Source: Cyclobacteriaceae bacterium
Lineage (GTDB): Bacteria > Bacteroidota > Bacteroidia > Cytophagales > Cyclobacteriaceae
DNA: 64,000 bases
Direction of reading: 5' to 3'
Assembly (NCBI GenBank): GCA_947458475.1
Contig: CANGZP010000002.1
Location: forward strand, 1-64,000
A model generated the notes under the pieces. The model was given only the letters and a program-made list of their open reading frames with translations, did no database searches and was not told the DNA's origin. A program made the position numbers and the translations under genes. Shown piece after piece: positions 9,979 through 19,650 of the stretch. Position 1 is the stretch's first letter; each line of letters begins with the position of its first letter.

Positions 9979-11379
9979 TTAAAATCTATAATCTAAAATT
10001 AGGTTGACATTCGTCATATTTACGCGATTGATCACGTATTCTAACGGGATCACTTTTGCGCTATCTTCATTTTTATGAGCAACTAAGAGTTGCAGATCCA
10101 AGCCTTTGAAATAGCCATCAAATCGGTAATCTACTAAGCCAATAAAATGGAGGTAATTGGGCAATCCATATTTATTTAATCTCAAATCTTCAAGTCCTGG
10201 GGTTTGAACATAACTTGAGCCCAGAGAAACTTTTAGTTTGTCGTGAATAAAGGTTTTATCGTACGAAATACCAAGAGCACGTACCCCACCCATTCCTTCA
10301 AAACGTTCCCGCTGCATGCTTACAAAAAACTTTTCTCTCCCCCATTCCCGAGGAAATAAAAAGCGACCTTGATCTGAAATGTAAAGAAAATTGAGGGCCA
10401 ATTCGCTATGCCCGTAATGAATGCCGGATTTAAGACCGATGCCGTGGGTTTTTTCCTCCGGCAAGGTGTACGCTTGGGAAGGGTTTGAATTGCCACCCTC
10501 ACCTACGGCTTGCTGAATAAATCCTTGTACTCCATACAGCCATTCTTTTGACGCTCCAGTAGCAATTGTCCCTGTAACCTCTGAAAAATTAGTCGCGAAT
10601 ATCCCCTCTGCGAGGTAGTTCCAAGATTGTACCTGAAGCTTGTCTTTTAGGTATTCAAAGCCAAGAACCCCAATTCCATTGGAGGAAACATGATGTGTAT
10701 AGGTTTCTTTGGAACCGTCAGGATTTCTACCCGTACTGTAAAATCCAAGAGACTCTTCCACAGGCACCCATTCCAAAGATCCTCTTGAAATTAGATGCGA
10801 TAACCAGGCTGCAGAAATTTTAAACCCTGAGTTTGTAGTGTAAGTGCCTGAAAAACCGCTAAATAAATTAGGACGCAATCTATTGTCGGAAGCATTAAGT
10901 AAAGGGCTCTCGAAATGATGCCTTCCAAACCATGCGGTAAACTTTTTGTCGGCATAGGAAACAAAAAATTCCTCCAAGCGGTCCATATCCTTGTTGTTTT
11001 CTGGATGGTGTACATCAAACAGGGTTATTTCGTAGCGATTGCCCATTCCAGTTTTTGGATCGGCAATCGTTAAATTATTTTCAAGATGCCTGAATACGAA
11101 AAAACCACTGAAACCAACTCCCAAACCTTTCCACCGTGGGCTAAAATACCCCAAGCCAGCTCCCGTACCCCAAGCAGAATAATCCAAAAGACCATCCACA
11201 TTGTTGGTATGCATAAAATACGAGCGAAGGTGAAATTCAAAATCACCGGTGTTTAACACCTTTCCAAACATCGCTGAGCTGTCGGAACTAGTTGCATCAG
11301 TTGATTCATGGTGTTGCGCAATTCCCTTACCGAATGCCCCCAGAAACAAAATAGCGATCAAAAATGCTTTTAACTGCAT
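9979..11379 (-). CDS. Outer-membrane porin (OprD-like), paralogue of 4157-5527
   Basis: Signal peptide; barrel-like alternation; shares architecture and motifs with 4157-5527. Confidence 0.65.
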   Translation of the reverse strand: MQLKAFLIAILFLGAFGKGIAQHHESTDATSSDSSAMFGKVLNTGDFEFHLRSYFMHTNNVDGLLDYSAWGTGAGLGYFSPRWKGLGVGFSGFFVFRHLENNLTIADPKTGMGNRYEITLFDVHHPENNKDMDRLEEFFVSYADKKFTAWFGRHHFESPLLNASDNRLRPNLFSGFSGTYTTNSGFKISAAWLSHLISRGSLEWVPVEESLGFYSTGRNPDGSKETYTHHVSSNGIGVLGFEYLKDKLQVQSWNYLAEGIFATNFSEVTGTIATGASKEWLYGVQGFIQQAVGEGGNSNPSQAYTLPEEKTHGIGLKSGIHYGHSELALNFLYISDQGRFLFPREWGREKFFVSMQRERFEGMGGVRALGISYDKTFIHDKLKVSLGSSYVQTPGLEDLRLNKYGLPNYLHFIGLVDYRFDGYFKGLDLQLLVAHKNEDSAKVIPLEYVINRVNMTNVNLILDYRF

Positions 11380-11414
11380 GCGTACAAATTTCTATAGAAT
11401 AGGTCTCCTGATCT

Positions 11415-11430
11415 TGTGACTTTCATCACA
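11415..11430. promoter_or_regulatory. CRP/FNR-like palindrome upstream of the porin-YeeE-YeeE unit
   Basis: Perfect TGTGA-CTTTCA-TCACA, about 36 bp upstream of the start codon at 11379. Confidence 0.65.
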
Positions 11431-11447
11431 TCAACACAGCTCCAACT

Positions 11448-11480
11448 AAAAATGGCAGATCCAAAGACCTGCCATTTTTA
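11448..11480 (-). terminator. Rho-independent terminator of the MBL-rhodanese gene
   Basis: aaaaatggcagatccaaagacctgccattttta hairpin downstream of the stop at 11513. Confidence 0.7.
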
Positions 11481-11512
11481 TTGGGATACCTGTTTGTTCC
11501 TTTTTTGTGTGC

Positions 11513-12934
11513 TTACAATAAGGTACTTGGACAAACAAAAGCCGACACTTCTACTTTTTCGGATTCTTTGATTGCCTTAAATCCACCAGCGATATCGATT
11601 AGGTTGTCGTACCCTCTTGCTCTTAGTATGGAGTTGAAAACCATGGAACGGTATCCACCTGCACAGTGTACGTAGTAGGTTTTGTTTTTATCCACCTTCA
11701 GCATGCTGTCATTGATGTAATCTAGTGGAGCATTCTCAGCTTCGATCACATGCTCTGACAAGTACTCTGAATTCTTGCGCACATCAAGAACGTTGATGTT
11801 TGGATCTCCTTCTTTGATTTTTGCAAATTCATCAACCGAGATGGAAGTGATGGAATCCACTTCTCTTCCGTCATTTTTCCAGGCAGAAAACCCTCCTGCC
11901 AAGTATCCAATGGAATAGTCGTAACCCACTCGCGCCAATCGAGTAATGACCTCTTCTTCTCTTCCCTCTTCAGCAACCACTAGAATCTCCTGCTTCAAGT
12001 CAGGAATCATCGCTCCTACCCATACAGCAAAGCTTCCGTCAATGCCAATGTTGATGGAATTGGGCACAAAGCCCTTCGCAAATGACTGCGCATCACGAGT
12101 ATCCAAAATCAAAGCAGAAGTTTCGTTAGCAGCAGCCTCAAATTCAGCTGGACTCAAAGGTCTAACCCCTCTTTCCAATACCTCATCTATACTGTCATAT
12201 CCTTCGATATTCATCATGACGTTTTGAGGGAAATAGGCCGGAGGAGGTGTCAAACCATGCAATACCTCTTTGATAAAGGCTTCCTTGGTCATTTCCTGTA
12301 GCGCATAATTTACCTTCTTTTGGTTGCCCAAGGTATCGGAAGTTTCCTTGCTCATGTTTTTACCACATGCGGAACCTGCACCGTGCGCGGGATAGACGAT
12401 CAAGTCATCTGAAAGAGGCAACAATTTGTTTCTCAAAGAATCATACAGGTAACCTGCCAATTTCTCCTGAGTCAAATCTTTGACTACCTTCTGAGCAAGA
12501 TCTGGACGTCCTACATCACCAATAAATAGGGTGTCTCCTGTAAAAATTGCTTCCTCTTTTCCTTCCTCGTTGGTTAATAAGTAACAAACAGATTCTGTCG
12601 TATGGCCAGGGGTATGAATTACTTTGATTTTAGTTTTACCCAAGGTAAATACTTGATTGTCCTCCGCAATGATGGCTTCAAAACCCATTTTCATTCCTGT
12701 AGGACCGTATACAATTTTAGCGCCCGTTTTCGCAGCTAAGTCTTTGTGCCCTGATACGAAATCAGCATGAAAGTGCGTTTCAAACACATATTTAATTTTT
12801 GCATTCCGACGTGCTGCTTTTTCAATGTATGGCTGCACTTCTCTTAGTGGGTCAATGATCGCTGCTTCTCCGTCAGATTCAATGTAATAGGCTCCTTGAG
12901 CCAAACATCCCGTGTAGATTTGTTCAATTTTCAT
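11513..12934 (-). CDS. MBL-fold hydrolase fused to two rhodanese domains (persulfide dioxygenase-like)
   Basis: THFHADFVSGH, HTPGHTTES, FTGDTLFIGDVGRPDL; C-terminal rhodanese repeats with YYVHCAGGYRS active-site loop. Confidence 0.92.
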   Translation of the reverse strand: MKIEQIYTGCLAQGAYYIESDGEAAIIDPLREVQPYIEKAARRNAKIKYVFETHFHADFVSGHKDLAAKTGAKIVYGPTGMKMGFEAIIAEDNQVFTLGKTKIKVIHTPGHTTESVCYLLTNEEGKEEAIFTGDTLFIGDVGRPDLAQKVVKDLTQEKLAGYLYDSLRNKLLPLSDDLIVYPAHGAGSACGKNMSKETSDTLGNQKKVNYALQEMTKEAFIKEVLHGLTPPPAYFPQNVMMNIEGYDSIDEVLERGVRPLSPAEFEAAANETSALILDTRDAQSFAKGFVPNSINIGIDGSFAVWVGAMIPDLKQEILVVAEEGREEEVITRLARVGYDYSIGYLAGGFSAWKNDGREVDSITSISVDEFAKIKEGDPNINVLDVRKNSEYLSEHVIEAENAPLDYINDSMLKVDKNKTYYVHCAGGYRSMVFNSILRARGYDNLIDIAGGFKAIKESEKVEVSAFVCPSTLL

Positions 12935-13007
12935 GTGTATAGATTTTTATTGTTATCGTTTTAGTTTCAATTCTGAGGCAAAATTAGCCCTCGGATCTAG
13001 TGATTTA

Positions 13008-13023
13008 GATGACTTTTGTCACA
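13008..13023. promoter_or_regulatory. CRP/FNR-like palindrome upstream of the MBL-rhodanese gene
   Basis: GATGA-CTTTTG-TCACA, about 74 bp upstream of the start codon at 12934. Confidence 0.5.
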
Positions 13024-13028
13024 CGAGC

Positions 13029-13349
13029 TTAGGCTTTTGCGAGAAGATTAGTTTGGATATGTTGTATAAGTTGATGGGTAGGTACGACGCCAGATTGTCT
13101 CCAGACGATCTCTCCTTTGGCAAAAAGCACCAAAGTTGGGACTCCCCTTACTTGAAATTTACTAGCGGCAAGAGGATTGCGATCTACATCTACTTTTACA
13201 ATTTTTACTTTGTCTCCAAGCTGCTTGGATGTGTCTTCCAAAATGGGTTGCATCATTTTGCATGGGCCACACCATTCGGCAAAGAAATCTACCAATACTG
13301 GGGTATCCCCGTCGATTAGCTCTTGAAATGTTTTGGCTTTAGGTAGCAT
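13029..13349 (-). CDS. Thioredoxin
   Basis: FFAEWCGPCKMMQPILE with WCGPC active site. Confidence 0.95.
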   Translation of the reverse strand: MLPKAKTFQELIDGDTPVLVDFFAEWCGPCKMMQPILEDTSKQLGDKVKIVKVDVDRNPLAASKFQVRGVPTLVLFAKGEIVWRQSGVVPTHQLIQHIQTNLLAKA

Positions 13350-13405
13350 GTTGGTTTAGTTTTCAAATTACCTTACAAAGGTACGGTCAGCCCATCCTTA
13401 CATCC

Positions 13406-13421
13406 AGTAATCTTTGTCACA
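13406..13421. promoter_or_regulatory. CRP/FNR-like palindrome (one weak arm) upstream of thioredoxin
   Basis: AGTAA-TCTTTG-TCACA, about 57 bp upstream of the start codon at 13349. Confidence 0.4.
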
Positions 13422-13506
13422 TGACTAGGTTCGGCAGTATTTGGAAAGGTTAAAAAATTCAAAAATTCCCGAGTTGGTCTAAAATTTCATAGTTTCGTAG
13501 CTCTAA

Positions 13507-16503
13507 TTGACCGAATTAATGCTCACTTACAAGCAAATCAACAACCTCAGCGGTTGGCTTATTTTTGCCATCTCCACGCTCGTATACATCCTTACTGTCG
13601 AGCAAACGGCTAGTTTTTGGGATCCAGGGGAATTTATTGCCGTTTCCTACAAGCTCCAAGTTCCCCATCCTCCCGGCGCACCCTTCATGTTGTTGGTCTA
13701 CCGCATGTTTGGATTCCTTGCCATGGGAGATCCCTTGCAGGTGGCCTATTGGATGAATATTGGCAGTGCACTCTTCGCTGGATTCACCATCCTTTTCCTT
13801 TTTTGGTCCATCACCTTGATGGGTAAGCGACTCTTTTCGGTAGTTGAAGGGGAAGAGACAAAAGGCCAAACCATCTCCTTGATGGGTGCTGGTATGGTGG
13901 GCGCTTTGGTGTATACCTTTTCAGATAGTTTCTGGTTTTCTGCTGTAGAAGCTGAAGTATATGCGATGTCTTCTTTCTTCACCGCCATTGTGATCTGGGC
14001 GTTTTTGAAGTGGGATGTGATCAAAGACCCCAAGGAAGAAAACAGGTGGATGGTATTTATTGCCTACCTAGTAGGCCTCTCCATTGGGGTTCACTTGCTC
14101 AACTTGGTCACACTTCCTGCCCTAGCCTTAATTTATTACTTCAAGAAGTATCCAAATCCAAGTATAAAAGGTGCGATTTTCGCAATGTTTTTGGGTGGAG
14201 TCGCCTTGATCATCATCAATAACTTGATCATTCCTGGTCTCCCAAGCCTTGCAGGATCAATGGAAATCTGGATGGTCAATTCCATGGGATTGCCTTTTGG
14301 ATCTGGAATCGTATTTTTCATCCTACTTTTTGTGACTGCCCTGGTTCTAGCATTCCGCATTTCCATCAAGCGCGAGATGGCAGTCCTCAACACCATTTTG
14401 CTTTCGTTAACCTTTATTTTGATTGGATATGGAAGCTATGCCTTGATTGTGGTTCGGTCCAACCAGGATCCGATCATCAATGAAAATGCACCCAAAGACA
14501 TCATCAGTTATGTTTCTTACTTGAAGCGCGAACAATACGGCTACAGACCGCTATTGCACGGGCAATACTTCACCGCCACGTTAACTGATCAAGAAGAAGG
14601 AGATCCCATCTACATGAAGGGGAAGAATTCGTATGAGATCGTAGACTACGATTTGAAGAATACCTACGATCCTGAAAAAACTACTATTCTCCCACGAATT
14701 TATTCTACTCAGGAAAGTCACAAACGCATCTACCGCGCCAAATTGGGTTTGAAGGAAGGACAAGAACCTACTTTCGGAGACAACTTGTATTTCATGTTTA
14801 GCCATCAGCTGGGACATATGTATTGGCGTTACTTCCTGTGGAACTTCTCCGGCAGAGAAAGTGACTTCTCCGATGCAAATTGGCTAGGAATTGCAGATGC
14901 CTTCTCAGATAAGTATCCCGAATACATCACGGATAACAAGGCACACAACAACTACCTCATGCTCCCCTTGATTTTGGGATTGGTCGGCTTTTTCTTCCAA
15001 GCGAAGAAGGACCAAAAGTACTTCTACGTGAATCTCATGCTATTTTTAATGATGGGGGTAGTGTTGGTACTCTACCTCAACTCCCCTCCCATTGAGCCTA
15101 GAGAGCGCGACTATATCTATGTGGGTAGCTTTTATGCCTTTGCCATTTGGATTGGCTTGGGTGCCCTCGCCCTTGCGCATGGCTTGAATAAAGCCACCAA
15201 AAACTTGAGTACAGCTGGCATAATCGCCACGCTATTGACCCTACCCGTGGCTGGATTGATGGCGTCTGAAAACTGGGACGATCACAACCGGAAAGGGAGA
15301 TATTTCTCCGTGGATGCCGCACGGAATTTCTTAGCTTCTTGTGCCCCAAATGCCATTTTATTTACTGGAGGAGATAACGACACCTTCCCACTCTGGTATG
15401 TGCAAGAGGTCGAAAACTTCCGTACGGATGTTCGGGTAATTGTCTTGAGTTATTTTGACACGGACTGGTATGTAGATCAGATGACTCGGCCAGCCAATGA
15501 ATCTGAGGCATTGCCATTCTCCCTAGCGCCTGAACGCTATCAAAAGGGCACCAACGATGTGATCTACGTGATGGAAAAAGAAGGATTACAGGCCGTTTCT
15601 GCACGTGAATACCTCAAGCTGATCAACAGTGGGTCTGAATTGCTTCAAATGAAAACTTCAGGGAAAACCGTGATCAACATGGTTCCTTCTCGAAATTTGA
15701 TTTTGGATGTCGACAGCAGCTTCTTAGCAAATGATGAGATTGTTCCCCCACAGTTCAAGGAACTATTTGTGCCGCAGATGAACCTGCAGGTGGGTGGAAA
15801 TTACGTCACCAAAGGAACGCTCATGTTGCTGGACTTGATTGTGAGCAACAATTGGGAACGACCGATCTATTTCAACAATACTTCCTTGTCTACCTTGGGA
15901 CTAAACATTGAGGAGCATGTGGTGATGGAAGGTCTGACCTACCGACTGCTCCCCATTCGCAAGCCAGACTCAGTCCGAGAAGAATTGGTAAACACCAACT
16001 TGGCCATGAAGAATTACATGGAGAATTTTGCCTTCCGTGGCATGAATGATCCTAAGGTGTACTTGGATGAGGAATACCGCAGATTTACTTCCAACCATCG
16101 CAGTGCATTGAATTCCATTGCCCTTGCACTAATTGAAGAGGACAAACTAGCAGATGCAGCCAAACTCTTGAATTTTGGTTTGGAAACGATTCCTGACAAA
16201 TCGGTGCCTTACGACCTGAGCAGCGGTCAATCTGTTCCTTTGTTTTTTGAAGTAGGAGAAGATGAAAAAGCATTGGAAATCATAGATCGGATTTCAAAAC
16301 GCTCTTTCGACATGATCACCTTCTACACCAAGAATGACTTGGGATACGATCGAGAGTTGCTGGTATCCATAGAGATGATCAAGTATTTTATACCCTTATT
16401 GGAAGAACGCGGTTACACAGAAAAATCGCTCGAACTGAAAAAGAGGTTGGAAAGCCTGATTGGAAAAGAAAGTGAGGAACCAAGCAGCTTGATCAGGAGG
16501 TAA
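13507..16503 (+). CDS. DUF2723 family membrane protein (protein O-mannosyltransferase-like)
   Basis: N-terminal TASFWDPGEFIAVSYKLQVPHPPGAPFMLLVYRMF plus GGDNDTFPLWYVQEVENFRTDVRVIVLSYFDTDWY, typical of the family. Confidence 0.9.
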   Translation: MTELMLTYKQINNLSGWLIFAISTLVYILTVEQTASFWDPGEFIAVSYKLQVPHPPGAPFMLLVYRMFGFLAMGDPLQVAYWMNIGSALFAGFTILFLFWSITLMGKRLFSVVEGEETKGQTISLMGAGMVGALVYTFSDSFWFSAVEAEVYAMSSFFTAIVIWAFLKWDVIKDPKEENRWMVFIAYLVGLSIGVHLLNLVTLPALALIYYFKKYPNPSIKGAIFAMFLGGVALIIINNLIIPGLPSLAGSMEIWMVNSMGLPFGSGIVFFILLFVTALVLAFRISIKREMAVLNTILLSLTFILIGYGSYALIVVRSNQDPIINENAPKDIISYVSYLKREQYGYRPLLHGQYFTATLTDQEEGDPIYMKGKNSYEIVDYDLKNTYDPEKTTILPRIYSTQESHKRIYRAKLGLKEGQEPTFGDNLYFMFSHQLGHMYWRYFLWNFSGRESDFSDANWLGIADAFSDKYPEYITDNKAHNNYLMLPLILGLVGFFFQAKKDQKYFYVNLMLFLMMGVVLVLYLNSPPIEPRERDYIYVGSFYAFAIWIGLGALALAHGLNKATKNLSTAGIIATLLTLPVAGLMASENWDDHNRKGRYFSVDAARNFLASCAPNAILFTGGDNDTFPLWYVQEVENFRTDVRVIVLSYFDTDWYVDQMTRPANESEALPFSLAPERYQKGTNDVIYVMEKEGLQAVSAREYLKLINSGSELLQMKTSGKTVINMVPSRNLILDVDSSFLANDEIVPPQFKELFVPQMNLQVGGNYVTKGTLMLLDLIVSNNWERPIYFNNTSLSTLGLNIEEHVVMEGLTYRLLPIRKPDSVREELVNTNLAMKNYMENFAFRGMNDPKVYLDEEYRRFTSNHRSALNSIALALIEEDKLADAAKLLNFGLETIPDKSVPYDLSSGQSVPLFFEVGEDEKALEIIDRISKRSFDMITFYTKNDLGYDRELLVSIEMIKYFIPLLEERGYTEKSLELKKRLESLIGKESEEPSSLIRR

Positions 16504-16523
16504 TTAGGTCAACGGCTAATAGG

Positions 16524-16558
16524 CCACGGCCCACAGGCAGACCACGGTCCACAGCAGA
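16524..16558 (+). repeat. Short tandem repeat (two 17-18 bp units)
   Basis: ccacggcccacaggcaga / ccacggtccacagcaga. Confidence 0.6.
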
Positions 16559-16616
16559 CTTCATATAACTACAGTACTTATTTTTTTAGTTAGGAGTGCT
16601 CTAGCAATGTTTTATT

Positions 16617-16653
16617 AAAAAGGCCAGCAGAATTAGTTCTGCTGGCCTTTTTT
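16617..16653 (+). terminator. Rho-independent terminator downstream of the DUF2723 gene
   Basis: aaaaaggccagcagaattagttctgctggcctttttt. Confidence 0.8.
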
Positions 16654-16791
16654 CGTTCAACTCCCAACCTACTACTGGCTCAAGTTGATTTTCGATTAAT
16701 TACTTTAAACCCTGTAACCAAAGAGAGTAAAGTTTGAAGTTCAATTACCTGAGCCGTGAACCGTTGACCGTTATCTGTTAGCCAGTATAAA

Positions 16792-17568
16792 CTATTTCTT
16801 CCAGAGGATGTAAAATAAGTCCAGTCCTTCCTTTGGGTCTTCCACCACGAGGTAGTCCTCATGGGAAATATCCACCACAGCAGCACCTTGAGTCTGGTGC
16901 AGACGGTTCCGATTGAATCGGTTCAAGAATTCATAAGGCCATCTCAATACTGAATTGGGCAACTTGTGCTGCAGATCAAGGATGTCAAAACGCATGATTT
17001 TTTGCACAGACTTGCGATTGGCTTCGTGGTAGGCCCAAACCTTTCCATTTCCCCCAATCCCTTTGGCTTCAATGCTATCAAAAATCGGCTGAGCCAAGTC
17101 AATGAGTTGCTGGGGAATGTATTCGCGCTCATGCCAAGGATTTCGAGATAGTGTGTGTGTATTGTTTGGGGTAGAAATGATTGCTTTCCCACCTGGCTTC
17201 AACATTCTGTAGATTTCCTGGAGGAAAAGACGGTCATTGTAGATGTGTTCGATCACCTGGAAACTCACGATGGTATCGTAGGTATTGTCAGCAATTCCTT
17301 CAAATGGCGGGATAACTGCCTGCTGAAATGCTACGCCAGGATATTTTTGTTGCAAAGTTTGAATTACCTCACCGATTTTATCCAATCCTAGGTACTGAGT
17401 TGCATGTGGCAACAATTCCTCCACACCTCTTCCTTCTCCACAGCCGATTTCGAGTAAATTTCCAGAAATCCAGGGTTTGGCAGCAATATAGGCTTTGAGC
17501 AATCGTTGATGAATGGGATTGTCACTGATCAACTTATCTGAAGCAATTTCCGTTGTATAGGTAGCCAT
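16792..17568 (-). CDS. Class I SAM-dependent methyltransferase
   Basis: LLEIGCGEGRGVEELLPHATQYLGLDKI; FQVIEHIYNDRLFLQEIYRMLKPGGKAIISTPN. Confidence 0.9.
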   Translation of the reverse strand: MATYTTEIASDKLISDNPIHQRLLKAYIAAKPWISGNLLEIGCGEGRGVEELLPHATQYLGLDKIGEVIQTLQQKYPGVAFQQAVIPPFEGIADNTYDTIVSFQVIEHIYNDRLFLQEIYRMLKPGGKAIISTPNNTHTLSRNPWHEREYIPQQLIDLAQPIFDSIEAKGIGGNGKVWAYHEANRKSVQKIMRFDILDLQHKLPNSVLRWPYEFLNRFNRNRLHQTQGAAVVDISHEDYLVVEDPKEGLDLFYILWKK

Positions 17569-17629
17569 TAGAAATTTTAGTATTTTGGCAAAAGTAAGGC
17601 TAATTTTTAAAACCTGAGAACTAAACCAA

Positions 17630-18865
17630 ATGAATCAAAAGTACTTCAAGCTACTGCCTTTATTCTGTTTATTTGTTAGTCTATCCTTCACGGCAGTTGG
17701 ACAAACAAGCCTCAGCAGCACAGATCAAGCACTTCGGTATTCGATTTATGCACGGCTGGGATTAAAAATCATCCCCATTAAGCTTTCTGACTCCTCCTAT
17801 AAACTCCAATTTGTTGTTGAAAAAATTGAAGAAAATGCCAGTTTGGACAACTACCAACTCAGTTACACCCTCCTTTCTTCCTACGAAGAAAAAATCCAAC
17901 CTGAAAAAAAAATAAAGCTTGGTGCTGCCCAATTGTTAGCTGATACGGAGCGGCATTGGCTATTTGAAACTACCGTTGAAATACCTCAATCCCAAGGAAC
18001 AGCAATTGCATTTTTGGAAGCGGTGGACAATCGACAAAAAGATGCTTACACCAGTCATCTGGATCTGAAGGGGCTTTTTGTGTTTGATCAACCTAATTTT
18101 GGAGTTTTTTATACCAATGAAGTTCCATTCGATCAAAACTACCTGACACAAGGCCAATCCGTTCTTTTCAAGACGAGTAATGGTCCTTCCTTATTTTCCT
18201 TTTTTTATCCAAGCCCCTCCGCGGTCCCCTTCCCTCCCATGGAAACTCGACTTGCAGAGGTACCCAAAGAAGTAGCAGTAGAAAATCGTGGGGACTTCTT
18301 GGCGAATATTCCCAAAACACTGACGGATGAGGGCTATTATTTTTTTCAGACAGATAGCACTGCTTCCACTGGCTTACTGCTACGAACGGTGCATGAGGCA
18401 TTCCCAAAAGTCAAAGATTGGTCTGAAATGGTGGACATGGTGACCTACATTTCAACCAAAAAAGAACACGAGAGCCTTTTGCTAGCGCAGGATAAAAAGA
18501 AGGCCCTGGATGCGTATTGGCTTAATTTGACTCGAAATGAAGAAGTAGCAAAGGACTTGATTCGAAACTATTTCAAGATGATCGAGTTTGCGAACATCCT
18601 ATTTACAGACTACAAAGAAGGATGGAAAACAGACCGAGGAATGGTTTACATCGTGATGGGACCTCCTCAAGAAGTCAATTTTTTTGAAGATCGGGAAGTT
18701 TGGTCCTACGCTGGCATAGACGACACTTCCAAAATTAGGTTTACCTTTACGCGGGTTAAAACAATTCTTAGCCCACATTTCTATACCCTGAACCGATCGA
18801 GAGCATATCAGCCGATTTGGTTCAAAAACATTTCACAATGGAGAAGCGGAAGGATGGCTTTCTAA
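17630..18865 (+). CDS. GWxTD domain-containing protein
   Basis: FTDYKEGWKTDRGMVYIVMGPPQEV contains GWxTD; signal peptide. Confidence 0.9.
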   Translation: MNQKYFKLLPLFCLFVSLSFTAVGQTSLSSTDQALRYSIYARLGLKIIPIKLSDSSYKLQFVVEKIEENASLDNYQLSYTLLSSYEEKIQPEKKIKLGAAQLLADTERHWLFETTVEIPQSQGTAIAFLEAVDNRQKDAYTSHLDLKGLFVFDQPNFGVFYTNEVPFDQNYLTQGQSVLFKTSNGPSLFSFFYPSPSAVPFPPMETRLAEVPKEVAVENRGDFLANIPKTLTDEGYYFFQTDSTASTGLLLRTVHEAFPKVKDWSEMVDMVTYISTKKEHESLLLAQDKKKALDAYWLNLTRNEEVAKDLIRNYFKMIEFANILFTDYKEGWKTDRGMVYIVMGPPQEVNFFEDREVWSYAGIDDTSKIRFTFTRVKTILSPHFYTLNRSRAYQPIWFKNISQWRSGRMAF

Positions 18866-19614
18866 TCGATAAAGGAGCCTTCGACAAAGATTTTATTTTT
18901 GGAACCCGAGCAGTGATGGAATCCATCCATGCCGGCAAAGAAATTGACAAAGTACTCGTTCAAAAAGAACTCAACAACGACCTCATCAAGGAACTGCTTC
19001 AGCTTTGCAAGGCGGAGCACATTCCCGTGGTACGCGTTCCTGATGCCAAGCTGAACCGGATCACTCGCAAAAATCACCAAGGGGTGATTGCGCAAATGTC
19101 CACCATTGCCTATGCATCTCTCGATAACGTCATCGATCAATGTTATGCTGTGGGTAAAGCACCCCTAATCTTGGTATTGGACCATTTGACAGATGTGCGG
19201 AATTTTGGAGCGATTGCCCGTACTGCCGAATGTGCAGGCGTAGATGCGATCGTGATTCCTGAAAAAGGAAGTGCTCAAATCAACTCTGATGCCGTGAAAA
19301 CTTCAGCAGGAGCCTTGAACTTTATTCCTGTAGCACGTGTCAAAAACTTGTTTTATACCTGCAGAGATTTGCAAAAAATGGGGTTGTCACTCATTGCGAT
19401 CACGGAAAAAACAGAGAAACTGATGTACGACGGAGACTTTGCTTCACCTGTAGCCCTCATCATGGGATCTGAGGAAGACGGCATCTCCCAGGAGATCATG
19501 GGCATGGTAGATGACCGGGTCAAAATCCCGTTGGCCGGAAGCATCGAAAGTTTGAATGTGTCCGTGTCTGCAGGAGTGGCGATATACGAGGCTATCCGCC
19601 AACGCAAAAAATAA
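18817..19614 (+). CDS. rlmB: 23S rRNA (guanosine-2'-O)-methyltransferase (TrmH/RlmB family)
   Basis: GTRAVMESIHAGKEIDKVL; LDHLTDVRNFGAIARTAECAGVDAIVIP; IMGSEEDGIS; SIESLNVSVSAGVAIYE. The true start may be at or after 18838 (MEKRKDG). Confidence 0.92.
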   Translation: MVQKHFTMEKRKDGFLIDKGAFDKDFIFGTRAVMESIHAGKEIDKVLVQKELNNDLIKELLQLCKAEHIPVVRVPDAKLNRITRKNHQGVIAQMSTIAYASLDNVIDQCYAVGKAPLILVLDHLTDVRNFGAIARTAECAGVDAIVIPEKGSAQINSDAVKTSAGALNFIPVARVKNLFYTCRDLQKMGLSLIAITEKTEKLMYDGDFASPVALIMGSEEDGISQEIMGMVDDRVKIPLAGSIESLNVSVSAGVAIYEAIRQRKK

Positions 19615-19650
19615 AAAAAGAGGATTTCAAATGAAATCCTCTCCTTTTTT
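19613..19650. terminator. Bidirectional terminator between convergent rlmB and manC
   Basis: aaaaaaagaggatttcaaatgaaatcctctcctttttt; overlaps the 3' end of the minus-strand gene. Confidence 0.65.

Noticed and set aside
12933-13319. 128-aa plus-strand ORF
   Set aside because: Antisense to thioredoxin, whose WCGPC motif is unambiguous.
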